DNA of 46,591 nt. It comes from Hondaea fermentalgiana (taxonomy: Eukaryota; Sar; Bigyra; Thraustochytrida; Thraustochytriidae). The position numbers and the translations under genes were made by a program. Below, one piece after another: positions 29,254-40,012 of this stretch (the first letter of the stretch is position 1; every line of letters starts with the position of its first letter). The notes beneath the pieces were generated by a model, which saw only the letters and a list, made by a program, of their open reading frames with translations, ran no database searches and had not been told where the DNA came from. Location: the NCBI GenBank assembly GCA_014084085.1, contig NPFB01000013.1, forward strand, positions 193,679 through 240,269, read 5' to 3'.

Positions 29254-29868
29254 CGAGCCGCGCCAGCCGCCTCGAGCCCGCGAGGGCGAGGCGCCCGCAC
29301 GAGGCTGCGCCGCGGCAGAGCGCTGGCGGCGGCCGCGGCAGGCGCGGCGGCGCGCGGCGCAGGCGGAGCGCGCGCGAAGGCAGCGCGAGGGCGCGAAGGC
29401 CCGAGCTCGCGGCCGCAGAAGAGCAGAGGCAGGCAGGCAGGCAGGCAGACCCAGACGCACCCGAGCCGCTTGCGCCCCTCCCGGACGGAACGCGCGGCGG
29501 CAGGCGAGGAGCGCGGGCAGCGGCGCGCGCGAGGAGCGCGCGAGGCCGCAGCGAGCGGCGGCGCGGCGGCCTCCGTGCGTGGCGTGCGTGGAGGCAGGCG
29601 TCCATCGGCTCGACAGGCGGGCGGGCATTCAAAAAACCATCGATCCATCCTACATCCGCGGCTTCCCCGCGGCAGCCGCGCGCAGAGACGAGCCCCGAGC
29701 GCGCGCCGCGCCGGATTCTTCCGCGCGTAGCTGCGCAGCGCAGCGCGGCGCGGCGTGGAGCGGCGCAGGCAGGCGGGCATCGCCATCAGATTTCATTCCA
29801 TCCTCGATCGCGACCGATTCCGCCGCACTCCGCGCGACTCCGCTCGAGCCCGCGGCGCCACGCCCCGC

Positions 29869-29968
29869 NNNNNNNNNNNNNNNNNNNNNNNNNNNNNNNN
29901 NNNNNNNNNNNNNNNNNNNNNNNNNNNNNNNNNNNNNNNNNNNNNNNNNNNNNNNNNNNNNNNNNNNN
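29869..29968. other. Assembly gap (100 N)
   Basis: Exactly 100 N. It ends 14 bases before the first visible ATG of the Myb gene, so the 5' structure of that gene is uncertain. Confidence 0.98.
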
Positions 29969-29982
29969 TCCTGGCTGGCAAG

Positions 29983-30158
29983 ATGCTCGCAAAGCAAAAG
30001 GTAGAGTTCGGTGCCGCCGAGGACATGATCGACGTGAGCCAGCTGCACAGCGCGGGCCGTCAGCGCCAGCAGCAGGACCAAACAGAGCAAGGGAAAATGC
30101 AACACTTTCAGCTCGACATGGCGCGGCAGCAGCAGCAACATCAGCCACCGCCGCCGCC

Positions 30159-30213
<55 letters not shown>

Positions 30214-30559
30214 CTTTCTCTTCAGACCCGACAGCCTCAGCATCAAGCGTCACTTCACGACACGCAACAACTTCAACAACAGAATCAGCAGCATATTTCC
30301 CATGATCAGACCCAACATTCTCAGCAGCAGCAGCAGACGCAACAGCAAACAAACCCGCACTTGATCCACAATGCACTGCAATTGACAGGATCACAACAAC
30401 AACAACAACAGCAGCAGCAACAACAACAACAACAACAACAACTGCAGCAAATCCAGCAGCAACAACAACTGCAGCAACAGCAACAACTCCAACAGCAGCA
30501 GCAGCAACAACAACTCCAACAGCTGCAGCAGCAACAGCAAATGCAGCAGCAGCAAATGC

Positions 30560-30599
<40 letters not shown>

Positions 30600-33051
30600 G
30601 GCGCTCCATCACCCGCAAGGCATCAACATGGGAACCGAAGAATCACAAACGCGCCGCGTACCCCTGGGAAGAAGCGTTTCGTATCACCTCCCCAACCGGG
30701 AAATACCCGTGGTCAATGCTGCCACGCAGCCACAGCTACAGCATTCGTTCATCTCGCAAGTACCCAGCACTAACACAGATGATCCAAACGCATCCGTCGC
30801 AGCAGATACGCTTGCTGAGCTGGGCCGGACAACGCGGTCTGGCCGCGTGTCCAAGCCGCCACCTGGTCACCCTGACATGATGGACGTCAGCATGTCGAAC
30901 GGAGGCGACGAAGAACCGGCCGCCAAGCGAGTTGCAACGCAGTCCAGGCAGAGATCTTTGAAGAAACGCGTCCGTTCCGAGCCTCTGAAACCATCCCGCA
31001 CCAAGGCAGTACGTCCTCCGATCTCGCGTACGAGCCAGAATCATGGACAGCGGCCCGCCACGGCCTCGCCAGGGTCGTCAGCGCCGCCTGCCACAGGTTC
31101 TAATGGATCATCAGCTTCGGGCGCGACACCCTCGCAGCAAACGACATGGTCAGAGCCGCCCTCGCAGGCTTCCATGGACAAGGAGCTCGTCAAGTACCCC
31201 CGTGCTGTCCAATTGGCAGTGACAGATACGCTAAACGCGCTTGGTGGAAATCGGGCGCAGGCAGAGGTGATCCGAGCTGTGCTCTTGGCCGCAGAAAAGG
31301 TATATCATGCTTGTATCTCAACGCCTGGTGCTGCCGCTGCAGCTGCCGCCACCGCCGCAACGGCCTCGCAGAGTCAGTCTGGAATCTTCATGGCCACACC
31401 GCCCACGTCTGGTGCATCGCATATGCACCAGGGTCACCCATCACACGGGGGTCCTTTATCATCGACGTCGCAGCAACCACACCATCTCCATCGGCATTCG
31501 AGTCAGCATGCGGGCCAACAGCAGCAGCAACAGCAGCAGCAACAGCCGACGCATGACGGGCAGCCAACGTCAAACAATATTCTCGTCTCGCTACTTACTT
31601 CTCCAAAGAGCGCGCCGCACTCTTTGCAAGGCGCAGCGAAACTCCCCTACGCAAACGATGCTACGGCTGCCAGTGCTGCTGCTCACGCAGTTCCACCTTC
31701 GAATTCTCCCTTCCCTATGCAAATGCACGGTAATAGCTTGGCCAATCTTTCGTTGCCGAGTCCTGCAGGAGGCGCTGGTCCTCGTCGCGGGGGCACCGGG
31801 TACAATCTGCAATCTCACATGTCTGCATCCAGTGTCCCCAATAGTCGTCGGCCGCACGCTACCTTTTCCGGGATGCGCGCCGAGAGCGATTCCAAGGTCG
31901 TGTCTGGCGATAGTAACCACGGCAGCACTGCCGCAGCCATGAGTCGTTTGCAAAGCACTTGGTCTGCACCTGGGAGCTCCAATACAGCGGCCATGCAAAA
32001 CGTTTTGCGGAACGCATCGGATGGCTTCAAGACATCGCCACGAAATTTTCCCGCCTCGTCTGGGTTTCTCTCGCTGCAGCATAACGTTCTCAACCACGGA
32101 AGCGGAGCTGAGCCGCCGCAGCAACAGAAACAGCAACAGGGCCAAGTGCAGCAACGCTCCCCCTCGGGAACTTCGTTGACGAGCGCCTCGTCGGCTCCCG
32201 TCGGCACCTCACTGGAACCGGCAGTCGGCGAGCAACTTCCTCCATCTCTCGATGGTAGTTCCACCTCGAGTGGCGGCACTTTCGGTAATGGCAACGGAGC
32301 TGCAAGTGCCGCAAATGTGCCGCAGGACATTGCCTCCGAGGCGGATCGTATCAAGGCGTCCTCAAAGCACCGCGCAGGCGCCAAGTGGACAAACGAGCAA
32401 GATGAGGCCCTCCGACGCTCCGTGGAGCAACATAATGGAACAGGTTGGAAAAACATTGCAAAGTTTGTTCCTGGCCGCGACCACGTGCAGTGTTTGCAGC
32501 GCTGGAAAAAGGTTCTTCGACCTGGGCTGGTCAAGGGGCCGTGGACACCAGAGGAAGACAGTCATCTCTTGGAACTCATCAAGGAAGATCCGACGATGCA
32601 TTGGGGCAATATTGCTGCAAAAATCAAAGGTCGAACGGCCAAACAATGCCGTGAACGCTGGGGCCTCAACCTCGACCCGAACATTAACCACTCCAAATTT
32701 ACACCCGAGGAAGACGATCTTCTCATGCGCCTGCATGAGCAAATGGGAAGCAAGTGGGCCGAGATTAAATGCCAGTTTGAGCGTCGTACTGAGAACGCTG
32801 TGAAGACTCGATTCAAGTCGCTCATGCGCGCACGTGCGCGGCAATGGTCACCGGATCAGGATGCAAAGCTTCGTCAGCTCGCCACGCAGTACAATCAGGA
32901 TTGGACGGCTATTGGCAACGCGTTGCAGCGATCTAAACTCATTGTCCGAAGCCGATTCAAGTACCTCAAGTCACTTCCTCCTTCGGCGACACCGGCCATT
33001 GTCACACCGCCGATGAATACGAAAAAGCGCGCAACTTCGGCGCCTTCGTAA
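29983..33051 (+). CDS. Four-repeat Myb/SANT DNA-binding protein with long polyglutamine tracts
   Basis: A protein of 1022 residues or more, probably a nuclear transcription factor. Residues about 45-210 are dominated by Gln runs coded by mixed CAG and CAA (30158-30209, 30396-30600). A Ser/Pro/Ala-rich middle follows. At the C-terminus (about 795-1000) are four Myb repeats. R1 is KWTNEQDEAL...GWKNIA...QCLQRW; R2 is GPWTPEEDSHL...HWGNIA...QCRERW. In R3 (KFTPEEDDLL...KWAEI...VKTRF) the first and third Trp are Phe, and R4 (QWSPDQDAKL...DWTAIG...VRSRF) ends in Phe. R1-R3 resemble animal/plant 3R-Myb; a fourth repeat recalls SNAPC4, an alternative identity. The ATG at 29983 is the first after the gap, so the true start may lie in it. 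Confidence 0.87.
30158..30600 (+). repeat. CAG/CAA polyglutamine-coding repeats
   Basis: Three main glutamine-coding blocks inside the Myb gene: mainly CAG at 30158-30209, and mixed CAA/CAG at about 30396-30441 and 30556-30600, with shorter Gln/Leu-Gln runs between. Confidence 0.93.
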
Positions 33052-33447
33052 AAGTGGATGATAACTTTTTGACTTCTTGGCTGTCTCAATGCGCCCCTCG
33101 CCAAAGCTGACGTGCCTGTGCTTCGAATCGATGCGTGCTTTTCCTTTTTCTTTCTTACGTATATAAACCGAATCTTCCTGTTCAAAGACTCAACGTTGGC
33201 GTTGGCTGTCCTGGCGCACTCGAGACATGAAAATAAGCTCTAAGAGAGATCCTAACGAGAACGCTGAAAACTAGGCTTCAAAGCCTGCGCCAAGCAAAGC
33301 TGCAACATACACGTGCAAGCTTGCTCTTTGATTAACGACCATCTAAATCTACACGCTTACTTTTGCACAAGTGCCTGATCTCGAGCTGCTGCGCCATGTC
33401 TACTTAAACGTTGCGCAGGAGCGTTTGATCATGTGGGTCGCAGCATG
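33052..33447. other. Convergent 3' region, no gene seen
   Basis: 3' flanks of the Myb gene and the minus-strand BTB gene. No repeats or coding frames of note. Confidence 0.6.
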
Positions 33448-34977
33448 TTACGGATTGGTATCGATGCCAAGCGCTGCCTCAAAGTTATCCGTAATGGCAT
33501 CACGACGCTCAATCGAGACCTCGAGAGGCAGCGCCTCGACAAAGGCCTCACGCACTTCAGCGACAATGAATTCTCTCTCGACAGCATCGTCTCCACAGAA
33601 TGCCTCTAGAAACTGGTCAAGAGCCTCGACAAGAGGCTCGATCGAGACGCCAGAAAGCTCGTCGTGAGCCATGGCTTGACCCAGTGTGTCAAAGCAGACC
33701 TTGCGTAGCGAAGCCGACTCGTACGAGTAGTTAAGTGAAAGCCAGTCCCACACATTCGAGCGATCGAGCAGACCGTGAGAGACGAGGCAGTCGGCGATCC
33801 ACTGGGCAAGTCCTGGAATCAGGTAGGCAGTTGCGAGGTCAAGGAGGGCTAAAAGCTCCTCGCGCGCCTTTTGGTCGTCGGCCCAGGAATCTAAAAGTAC
33901 CTCATCACAACCCGGGCCGCCTGTGTACAGAAACATGAGCGCGCAGTGCAGGATGTTCGCTCCGTATGTGTGAATGGTCTTGGTATCGCGAAAGTTCTGC
34001 ACTGTGCTATCTTTGAGCAGATTGCCCAAATACGAGCTGCGGGCTGCGACAATGGCTCCGTGGACTGGAAACTGTTTTCCTTGGCAGCGCAGCGTGTGAT
34101 CTGCCAGAAAGGAATGGAGGACAAAACCTCGGCCGAGATCCTCGGGCAGCTTTCGTCCAGCAGGGTACATTTTGAAAATGACCTTTCCGCTGGTCGACGT
34201 ATGTGAGCGCTGCCTATGTGCTTCCGTTTGGGGAACAGAGCGCAGGAGCAGCCGTTCGACATCAATGGCAAGTAAAAGTTTGCGAAGGCGAAGATGCTTG
34301 CATAATTCCGTCAGCGCGTTGGCATCCTCGGCGGGGCACTCGAGGACATCAGTGTAAATGTAATGGCGAAGTGCCTCGAAAGCCGGCGCTGTTGTTGGCT
34401 TCTCTAGACGCACGCGCGCCGACCCGGCCCAGGGTCCACCGGGGCGAAGCCAGCGAGCCAGCCGTGGGACGCGCGCAGCGAGCATGAATCGGTGACACGG
34501 AAAGGACTCGTCGCCCACTTCGATTGTGATGTCGGCAGATGACAGGTCCTTTTCAAGCTTGGCAATATCCGTGCCCAGCGGTGACAGCACGACGGTCCTA
34601 CGCTGTGAATATTGTCGTAAAAGATTCCGGATGCTGTCATTGAGGGCACCGTACAGACATCTGTCGCCGTCGTAGCTATCCTCTGCGCAGTTTGCGCCGC
34701 GCTCAAGCAGGAACTCGCACACCTCGTAGTGGCCGGCCATGCACGCATAATAAAGCGGCGTGGCATCGAAGAAGCGCAGGTTGACGCTCTCGGGGTTCTT
34801 TTCTACGATGGAGACGACGCGCGGATAGAGACCTGCTTTGCAGGCCACGAATATATCGTCGGTCGTTTCCATCCACACCTGCTCGCGTTGGCGCCTCTCG
34901 AGGTACTGCTGTTGCACCCGTTCGTGTTCGCGCCAGTCGTCCTCCTCGGAGTCATCGGCAAAGTTGTAGCCCTCCAT
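33448..34977 (-). CDS. Ankyrin repeat and double BTB/POZ protein (ABTB1/BPOZ-like)
   Basis: A 509-residue protein. After an acidic start (about 1-35) come two ankyrin-like repeats (about 39-120; DATPLYYACMAGHYEVCEFL is textbook). Then a first BTB domain (about 147-245; SADITIEVGDESFPCHRFML) and a second (about 295-400; GKQFPVHGAIVAARSSYLGN and FLYTGG). A helical C-terminal segment follows. This order, ankyrin-BTB-BTB, matches ABTB1/BPOZ, whose members act as cullin-3 adaptors or translation-factor partners. Adaptor function here is inferred. The start ATG at 34977 gives MEGYNFADD. It is single-exon and of the expected length for the family. Confidence 0.92.
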   Translation of the reverse strand: MEGYNFADDSEEDDWREHERVQQQYLERRQREQVWMETTDDIFVACKAGLYPRVVSIVEKNPESVNLRFFDATPLYYACMAGHYEVCEFLLERGANCAEDSYDGDRCLYGALNDSIRNLLRQYSQRRTVVLSPLGTDIAKLEKDLSSADITIEVGDESFPCHRFMLAARVPRLARWLRPGGPWAGSARVRLEKPTTAPAFEALRHYIYTDVLECPAEDANALTELCKHLRLRKLLLAIDVERLLLRSVPQTEAHRQRSHTSTSGKVIFKMYPAGRKLPEDLGRGFVLHSFLADHTLRCQGKQFPVHGAIVAARSSYLGNLLKDSTVQNFRDTKTIHTYGANILHCALMFLYTGGPGCDEVLLDSWADDQKAREELLALLDLATAYLIPGLAQWIADCLVSHGLLDRSNVWDWLSLNYSYESASLRKVCFDTLGQAMAHDELSGVSIEPLVEALDQFLEAFCGDDAVEREFIVAEVREAFVEALPLEVSIERRDAITDNFEAALGIDTNP

Positions 34978-35234
34978 GCTCGCGTGCGCGTCAGTCAGTC
35001 AGTCAGTTGGTCTATCTGCCACTGCGCTCGCGAGCCCCCCGCTGGATCCGCGTGCTTGCTACGCTTGCTTCCTTGCTTCCTTGCCGGCGCCCGCCGTCGC
35101 CCCAACGTGTTGTGATTTTGCATGGCGCGTAGTCGCGCGTAGGCAGGCTAATTCACGCTGCCCGGTACTATACGATACTACGTATGTATGCTCTGGGTTC
35201 CGGGCACGATCGGCGAGGATTCTTGTCAGCTAGA

Positions 35235-35393
35235 ATGGCCACCTTCTTTCCCTTCGGCGAGGCGGAGGATTCGAAGTGCTTGCTTCTTGAAGTCTTTGCG
35301 TCGGACGATCGTAGCGCAGGTGATCTGGGCAGCGCGAGTGATATTTCTGGTTTGCACTTTGGCGTAAAGGACGAGCTCGTCTCACTTATATAA
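35235..35393 (+). CDS. Possible small ORF (52 residues), function unknown
   Basis: The ATG in AGAATGGCC context starts MATFFPFGEAEDSKCLLLEV and ends at a TAA within a TATATAA sequence. Its composition is more protein-like than neighbouring frames, but I recognise no family. It could be a first exon, an upstream ORF or chance. Confidence 0.2.
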   Translation: MATFFPFGEAEDSKCLLLEVFASDDRSAGDLGSASDISGLHFGVKDELVSLI

Positions 35394-35866
35394 AAATTGC
35401 TACAGGCTGTTGCTGCTGCTACGCGCAAGACCCTGCATCAGCGTGGTGGGAAATAGACAGTAGTTGACACTGCGAGCCCCGGAACGTAATCTTCATATAT
35501 ATTGTCGTCGTCATCGGTGGTCATCATCGAGCCTGTGTGGAGACCCTTTCAGAATCAAGCTTTCTTTATCATTTGCGCATTTTTGGTAAGGTGCCCCACT
35601 TCTGATCGCGCCAGTCGCCAAGGTAGTCCGCTTCAGGTCTTCTGCAGTTGCTGCTGCGGCCCCTTCCCTCCCATAAGCTCTCCAGCGCCTCCAATCTCAG
35701 CCGTCGTTCTCTTGCTCTTTCCCCCTCGCCACCCCTTCCTGCCCACACCGCTCCCCGACCCCACGTTGCCCTGCACGTTCCTCCTGCGCTTCCTCGCCGC
35801 GCTGCCGCACCTCCGCCACGCGCAAGCTGCGCTCCCTGCATCCGTTCTCCATCTCGAACCCCTCCT

Positions 35867-35898
<32 letters not shown>

Positions 35899-36246
35899 TC
35901 GCAGCTCTGGGCCCAGCTCTCTTCCCTTCTGGTCTCTTCGAGTTCGCGCCCTGCCTTGTTCGGCCTTATTGCGGCAGTCCTACCCCGCCACGAGCCGCGC
36001 CGCGATCCGCGCCGCGATCTGCGCCGCCGGCCTCAGACAGCGCGCGCGGCGCGCGGAGTCCGACACCGCGGGGCCGCCTGGCCTGCCGCGGGCGCGCACG
36101 CGCGGAGCCGAGGCGGTGCTGCCGCGGTGCTACGACCTGCATGGCGCGTGGAGAAGGATAATGGCTTGATGGGGGTGGATAGCGAGCGACAAACGCGAAG
36201 CGCGACGCGACGCCAACATACCCGCAACGCCGAGCATAGCAGGAGC

Positions 36247-36277
36247 AGGAGCAGCAGCAGCAGGAGCAGCAGCAGCA

Positions 36278-36317
<40 letters not shown>
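36247..36317. repeat. (AGC)n / AGGAGC microsatellite
   Basis: Tandem AGC with interspersed AGG, ending about 25 bases before the start codon of the small membrane protein; probably 5' UTR. Confidence 0.9.
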
Positions 36318-36321
<4 letters not shown>

Positions 36322-36342
36322 GAGGAGAGGAGAGGAGAGAGA

Positions 36343-36747
36343 ATGTCGGGCTTCGTGACGAACCACCTGGGGAAGATCCTCATTGGTAATGGCGCGCTGG
36401 ACTGCCTCGCGCTCTTCGCGCCCGGAGTAGCGGCGGGCTTTCGCGAGAGCCTGGCGCCGCTCCAGGCCACGCTGGGCACGAGCACGGACGCCGTCGACGA
36501 GTGCATGCGGTCCACGGGACACCTGCTCTTCCTGCACGGCGCAGTGCGCATCCTCGCGGGGCTCAACGTCGAGACCAAGCTCGCGCGCCAGCTTGCCATC
36601 ATCTCGTACGCGCTCGAGATGGCCTTTGCCCTTGGCCCCATTGTCTCTGGAAGCCCCAAGCATGATGGATCCAAGCTGTACCCAATCGTCTTTCTCACCT
36701 CGCTCGGCATCCTGGCCACGTCCTCGTACAAGTCCAAGATGGACTAA
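36343..36747 (+). CDS. Small integral membrane protein, function unknown
   Basis: A 134-residue protein with three to four hydrophobic stretches: ILIGNGALDCLALFAPGVAA, HLLFLHGAVRILAGL, LAIISYALEMAFALGPIV and LYPIVFLTSLGIL. The C-terminus is the short basic tail SYKSKMD, which could act as a di-lysine-like ER signal but does not match KKXX exactly. The general shape (about 130 residues, four helices, an invariant-looking HGAVR) recalls small ER scaffolds such as Erg28, but I cannot claim homology. The start ATG at 36343 follows a GAGAGA purine-rich leader; the open frame further upstream is the AGC repeat. Confidence 0.65.
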   Translation: MSGFVTNHLGKILIGNGALDCLALFAPGVAAGFRESLAPLQATLGTSTDAVDECMRSTGHLLFLHGAVRILAGLNVETKLARQLAIISYALEMAFALGPIVSGSPKHDGSKLYPIVFLTSLGILATSSYKSKMD

Positions 36748-37186
36748 AGTACTTTTACTGCGGCAGGTAAAACCGAAAAAAAAAAAGGCGGCAGCGGCTC
36801 GTGGCAGCGCAGCGCGAGCCAGCCGCAATTCTGCAAGACTTGAAACGAATTCTAAAGTCGAATCATTTTACCTCTTATTCGAACTGCTGTAGGCCTATAG
36901 ATTGGCACGAGATGTGCCCTCCGCAGCGCGCGTAGGTCGTGATCTTCACGCGTACTTTTTTGTAAAAAGATCGACGCATTAGGAAGTTGCGCATTCGTGT
37001 CGAAGCTTCGAAGAGAAGATTTTTCTTCTCTCCAATGTCGAAACAATTCGAGTCATCCCAAATCCATAACTCAGTCTTCCGCTCTTTGATCACAACCAAC
37101 ACCATCATCACAAAAGGGTTACTATGCTTTCGAGCCAGGACCATTTTCCTGCACGTGTGATTCACATCTTGCCAGGTAGGTGCATA
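36748..37186. other. Convergent 3' region, no gene seen
   Basis: 3' flanks of the small membrane gene and the first 7TM gene. Sequence becomes AT-richer from about 36850 onward. Confidence 0.6.
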
Positions 37187-38140
37187 TTATTTTACATTCA
37201 GTTTCTTGCCTTCTTGACAGTTTTCTAAAAGTCCGCCAGACGCAACCTTAGTTCGCTTCCTCTGTGATGGAAAAAGGAGCTTTCGAAACATGATAAAGCT
37301 ACAAATCGTGTTGATGAGCTCATCCGCCGATCCACCAAAAAGCTCCAGGTAGGGTACGGACTTCGTGCTGCCTTCGTTGTGTGAAGTTATCCCCGTGGTG
37401 ACCGATATAAGCGCCATGAGCGTCATCGTTGAAATGTTTGGGATCGAAGAAAGCACAAGGTTCTCTCGCACAAGCTTGCGGAATGAATTCGCCTGCTCCG
37501 AGCTTCGATCGCTGATGTCCCGATCCATTCTTGACGATTCCTGCAAAACAGGCCACACAAAGAGAGAAATTAAGGTCAGAGAGAGCATACCATCAGCGAT
37601 GGCCATCACAATCGGCAGGAGATTGTGTGGACGCACAATGCAAAACTCCTCGGCGTAAATGAGTTTTCCTGAAAAGGCAATCATCGGAAGAATAGCAATT
37701 CCTATAAATGAGTAGATCGAGTACCATATAAGGTTGAGCAATGCTGAATACCAGTCTGGCATTATGTTTGACACAGCCATTGCGCGTACAGTAAGCACCC
37801 TGTAGCAGAAAAAGTGCTGGCAAACGTAAATTGTGGCGCCAATCGATCCGACCACGGCGCAGCCTTGCCAGTTCCCATCGAGGCCGAGCAATGCAAGATT
37901 CCATGCGCACTGTGCAATGCTGGAAAGAATCTGGCCGGAAATTTCACGTAGTGCTTGTCTTGCCCCGGCTTTTGCTTTTCGCAGTCTATCCCAAACAATC
38001 ACCAGGCATATCGGAAAGACAACGGAGAGTATCACGCTCACCACAACGGCGACTCTGTGGAGCGTGTGCACGCTCGGTGGCGCGCGGAGCCCCGGAAAGA
38101 GGCGCGTCCCTGCCTCTGTTCTGTTTGCCACAAAATCCAT
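37187..38140 (-). CDS. Seven-transmembrane GPCR-like protein, paralogue A
   Basis: 317 residues, family not recognised. Hydrophobic segments fall at about 28-50, 67-87, 94-118, 131-156, 175-199, 226-249 and 267-289, giving seven helices. Basic residues crowd the loops that would be inside if the N-terminus is outside (RLRKAKAGARQ after TM1, QRKRTK after TM7). An N-glycosylation site (NRT, Asn6) lies in the short N-terminus. Cys94 at the top of TM3 and Cys167 in the TM4-TM5 loop are placed like the class-A GPCR disulfide, and FCYR (111-114) sits near the inner end of TM3. It is the most diverged of the four copies, aligning without gaps to B and D over 290 residues. Receptor function is inference. 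Confidence 0.8.
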   Translation of the reverse strand: MDFVANRTEAGTRLFPGLRAPPSVHTLHRVAVVVSVILSVVFPICLVIVWDRLRKAKAGARQALREISGQILSSIAQCAWNLALLGLDGNWQGCAVVGSIGATIYVCQHFFCYRVLTVRAMAVSNIMPDWYSALLNLIWYSIYSFIGIAILPMIAFSGKLIYAEEFCIVRPHNLLPIVMAIADGMLSLTLISLFVWPVLQESSRMDRDISDRSSEQANSFRKLVRENLVLSSIPNISTMTLMALISVTTGITSHNEGSTKSVPYLELFGGSADELINTICSFIMFRKLLFPSQRKRTKVASGGLLENCQEGKKLNVK

Positions 38141-38621
38141 TGTGCTTTGGGAATGTCTCGCAAAGCTAAGCCCAGTTCTGGGTCACAGAGCCGTTGAGCC
38201 TAAATTTATGGATGTTTTGTAGGCTAGGCCCATAGGACCACCGTCTGTCGCTCGGAGTTCGACATGACGAACTCTCGCCGACAGTAATCCGGGTGACTCT
38301 GTTGACATGCACAGTGACTTTACAAGGGACTCGTGCCGTCAGGGCACGTTGACAAAGGCTGAGTGAGTGACTTCGCGATGCTGAGGTGCATCGATTGCGT
38401 GGTGTAGTTTTATTATTGGTACTTGAGGGACATGCGACGCTGATCCGGGGCGGAGGCGGGCAGGATGGAAAGGGCGTTTGCTCTTGTGCAGGCGTAGAAT
38501 GTTGTCTGGGACTGGCAGAAATTAAGACAAGCGTCAAAAATCGCGTGGAACATGCCGAAAAGAAGAACGTCACCACGGCGAGCACGAGCAAACAACAAAT
38601 CATGATGTCCATCAACCAAAT
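38141..38621. other. Spacer between 7TM paralogues A and B
   Basis: 481 bases with no gene. It should carry the promoter of paralogue A and the terminator of B. The 17 bases before the A start resemble those before D (14 of 17). Confidence 0.6.
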
Positions 38622-39551
38622 TTAAGGCTTTATCGATCCCTCGGTGGTCCTCACTGACTTTCTGCTGTGGCTCTGTGAAGGGAGAAGAAGTTTCCGAAAC
38701 ATGATGAAGCTGCTGAATGAGTTGATAGTTTCGTCGCCCAATCCTCCTAAGAGGTCCATGTAAGGTATAAACTCTGTACTGCCCTCATTATAGGAGTCTG
38801 CTCGCGTGGTCACCGCGAGAAGAACCATAAGCATCATTGTTGAAATGATTGGGATCGCGGAGAGCACAAGGTTCTCTCGCGCGAGCTTGCGCAAAGCTCT
38901 TGCCTGTTCAGAGATCTGTTCTCGTCGGCCATTGCCGACTTCACCCGACTGACGTAGGACGGGCCAAATAAAAAGAAAAAGCAAAGTCGAGGAGAGAAGA
39001 CAGTCAGCAATCGCCCCCACGATTGGTAGCGTGTTGTGCAGACGCACAATGCAGAACTCTTCGGCATACATGAGTTTTCCCGAAAAGGCAACGATTGTTA
39101 GGATAGAAATTCCAATGAACGAGTAAATGAGGTACCACACGAGGTTGAGGAGAATCACATACCAGCCTGGCATAATATTTTTCACAGCCATAGCGCGCAC
39201 AGCGAGCACTCGATAGCAAAAGAAGTGCTGCAAAACGTACAGCGCTGCGCCAAAGGACCCGACAACGGCACACCCTTGCCAGTCTTCATCGAGACTAAGC
39301 AACGCCGAAGCCCATGCGCACGTGGCGAGACTCAATAGAACCTGGCCCAAAATCTCACGCAGTGATCTACTTGCTGCGGCCTTTGCTTGTCGCACCGCCC
39401 GCCATACAACTGCAAGATATCCTGTAAATATAACGGTCAAGACTACGCTCAGCGTGATGGCGAGTCTGCGAAGCGCGCGCACGTTCGATGGGGCGCTCGA
39501 GCTTGAAAAGAGGTAAGTCCCCGCCTCCGTTCGATTCGCCACAAAATCCAT
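38622..39551 (-). CDS. Seven-transmembrane GPCR-like protein, paralogue B
   Basis: 309 residues, same architecture and numbering as paralogue A: N-terminal MDFVANRTEAG with the Asn6 glycosylation site, seven hydrophobic segments, WQGCAVVGSFG (91-101), HFFCYRVLAVRAM, AEEFCIVR and RKLARENLVLSAIP before TM6. It is much closer to D than to A; long stretches such as LRKLARENLVLSAIP are identical in B and D. The third inner loop (about 200-225) is charged and Gln/Arg-rich. The start at 39551 is the first ATG and aligns with A and D. Function is unknown; receptor-like topology. Confidence 0.82.
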   Translation of the reverse strand: MDFVANRTEAGTYLFSSSSAPSNVRALRRLAITLSVVLTVIFTGYLAVVWRAVRQAKAAASRSLREILGQVLLSLATCAWASALLSLDEDWQGCAVVGSFGAALYVLQHFFCYRVLAVRAMAVKNIMPGWYVILLNLVWYLIYSFIGISILTIVAFSGKLMYAEEFCIVRLHNTLPIVGAIADCLLSSTLLFLFIWPVLRQSGEVGNGRREQISEQARALRKLARENLVLSAIPIISTMMLMVLLAVTTRADSYNEGSTEFIPYMDLLGGLGDETINSFSSFIMFRKLLLPSQSHSRKSVRTTEGSIKP

Positions 39552-40012
39552 CGCGAATCAGAAATGAGTGCAAAGTAATCATCCCGGCGCTTTTTTTTTG
39601 GCCGTTGAACTTTGCACTACACTGCACGGGGCCGGGGCAGGAGCGTAGCCGGGCAATCTGGCGGCCCCGGTCTGACAGTAGACCTAGGCAAAAGTTCAAT
39701 GGTAGGAAGTGATCCGAATTCCCCCCCTGTTGGTCGCTGTCGATGCCTTTGTATTATCACTGTGGTGCCGGTCATGACTGTTTGATTGATTCGCGATCCT
39801 GATGTCGAAAGTGTACAGTTCTCTACTTGATGATCAAAGGATGCATGCCAGGGAGGCCAGAGCGGGAGGGACGGAGAAAAAAAAAAAGAGAAAAGGACAC
39901 TGAAGCGCTTGCAAAGATTATTTGTTTGCAGGCGCAGCATTTTGGGGGAAGAAAATTTTTACAAGTATCTTGATGCACAATGTAAAGTCATGTTTTGAGG
40001 TGCTTTCAAAGA
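39552..40012. other. Spacer between 7TM paralogues B and C
   Basis: 461 bases with no gene. It includes a T run near 39590 and a G-rich patch near 39628. Confidence 0.6.

Larger units (their letters stand above)
28548..29982. other. Intergenic region with scaffold gap, upstream of the Myb gene
   Basis: It holds the desaturase 3' UTR, then increasingly GC-rich sequence with (AAGCC)n/(GAGCC)n at about 29209-29253 and (AGGC)n at about 29428-29447, then the gap. Several frames are open, but all are Arg/Ala/Pro-biased. A 5' exon of the Myb gene could be hidden in the gap. Confidence 0.55.
34978..36342. other. Divergent intergenic/promoter region, 1.36 kb
   Basis: It lies between the minus-strand BTB gene and the small plus-strand membrane gene. 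It contains a short open frame at 35235-35393, C-rich pyrimidine tracts (35660-35920) and an (AGC)n tract near 36247-36317. No established gene is supported. Confidence 0.5.

Noticed and set aside
28623..30305. 560-codon plus-strand frame reading through the scaffold gap
   Set aside because: Frame through N is meaningless; both halves are low-complexity and the second is a shifted frame of the Myb gene's glutamine repeats.
30391..30618. Minus-strand poly-leucine frame
   Set aside because: Exact antisense of the CAG/CAA glutamine tract.
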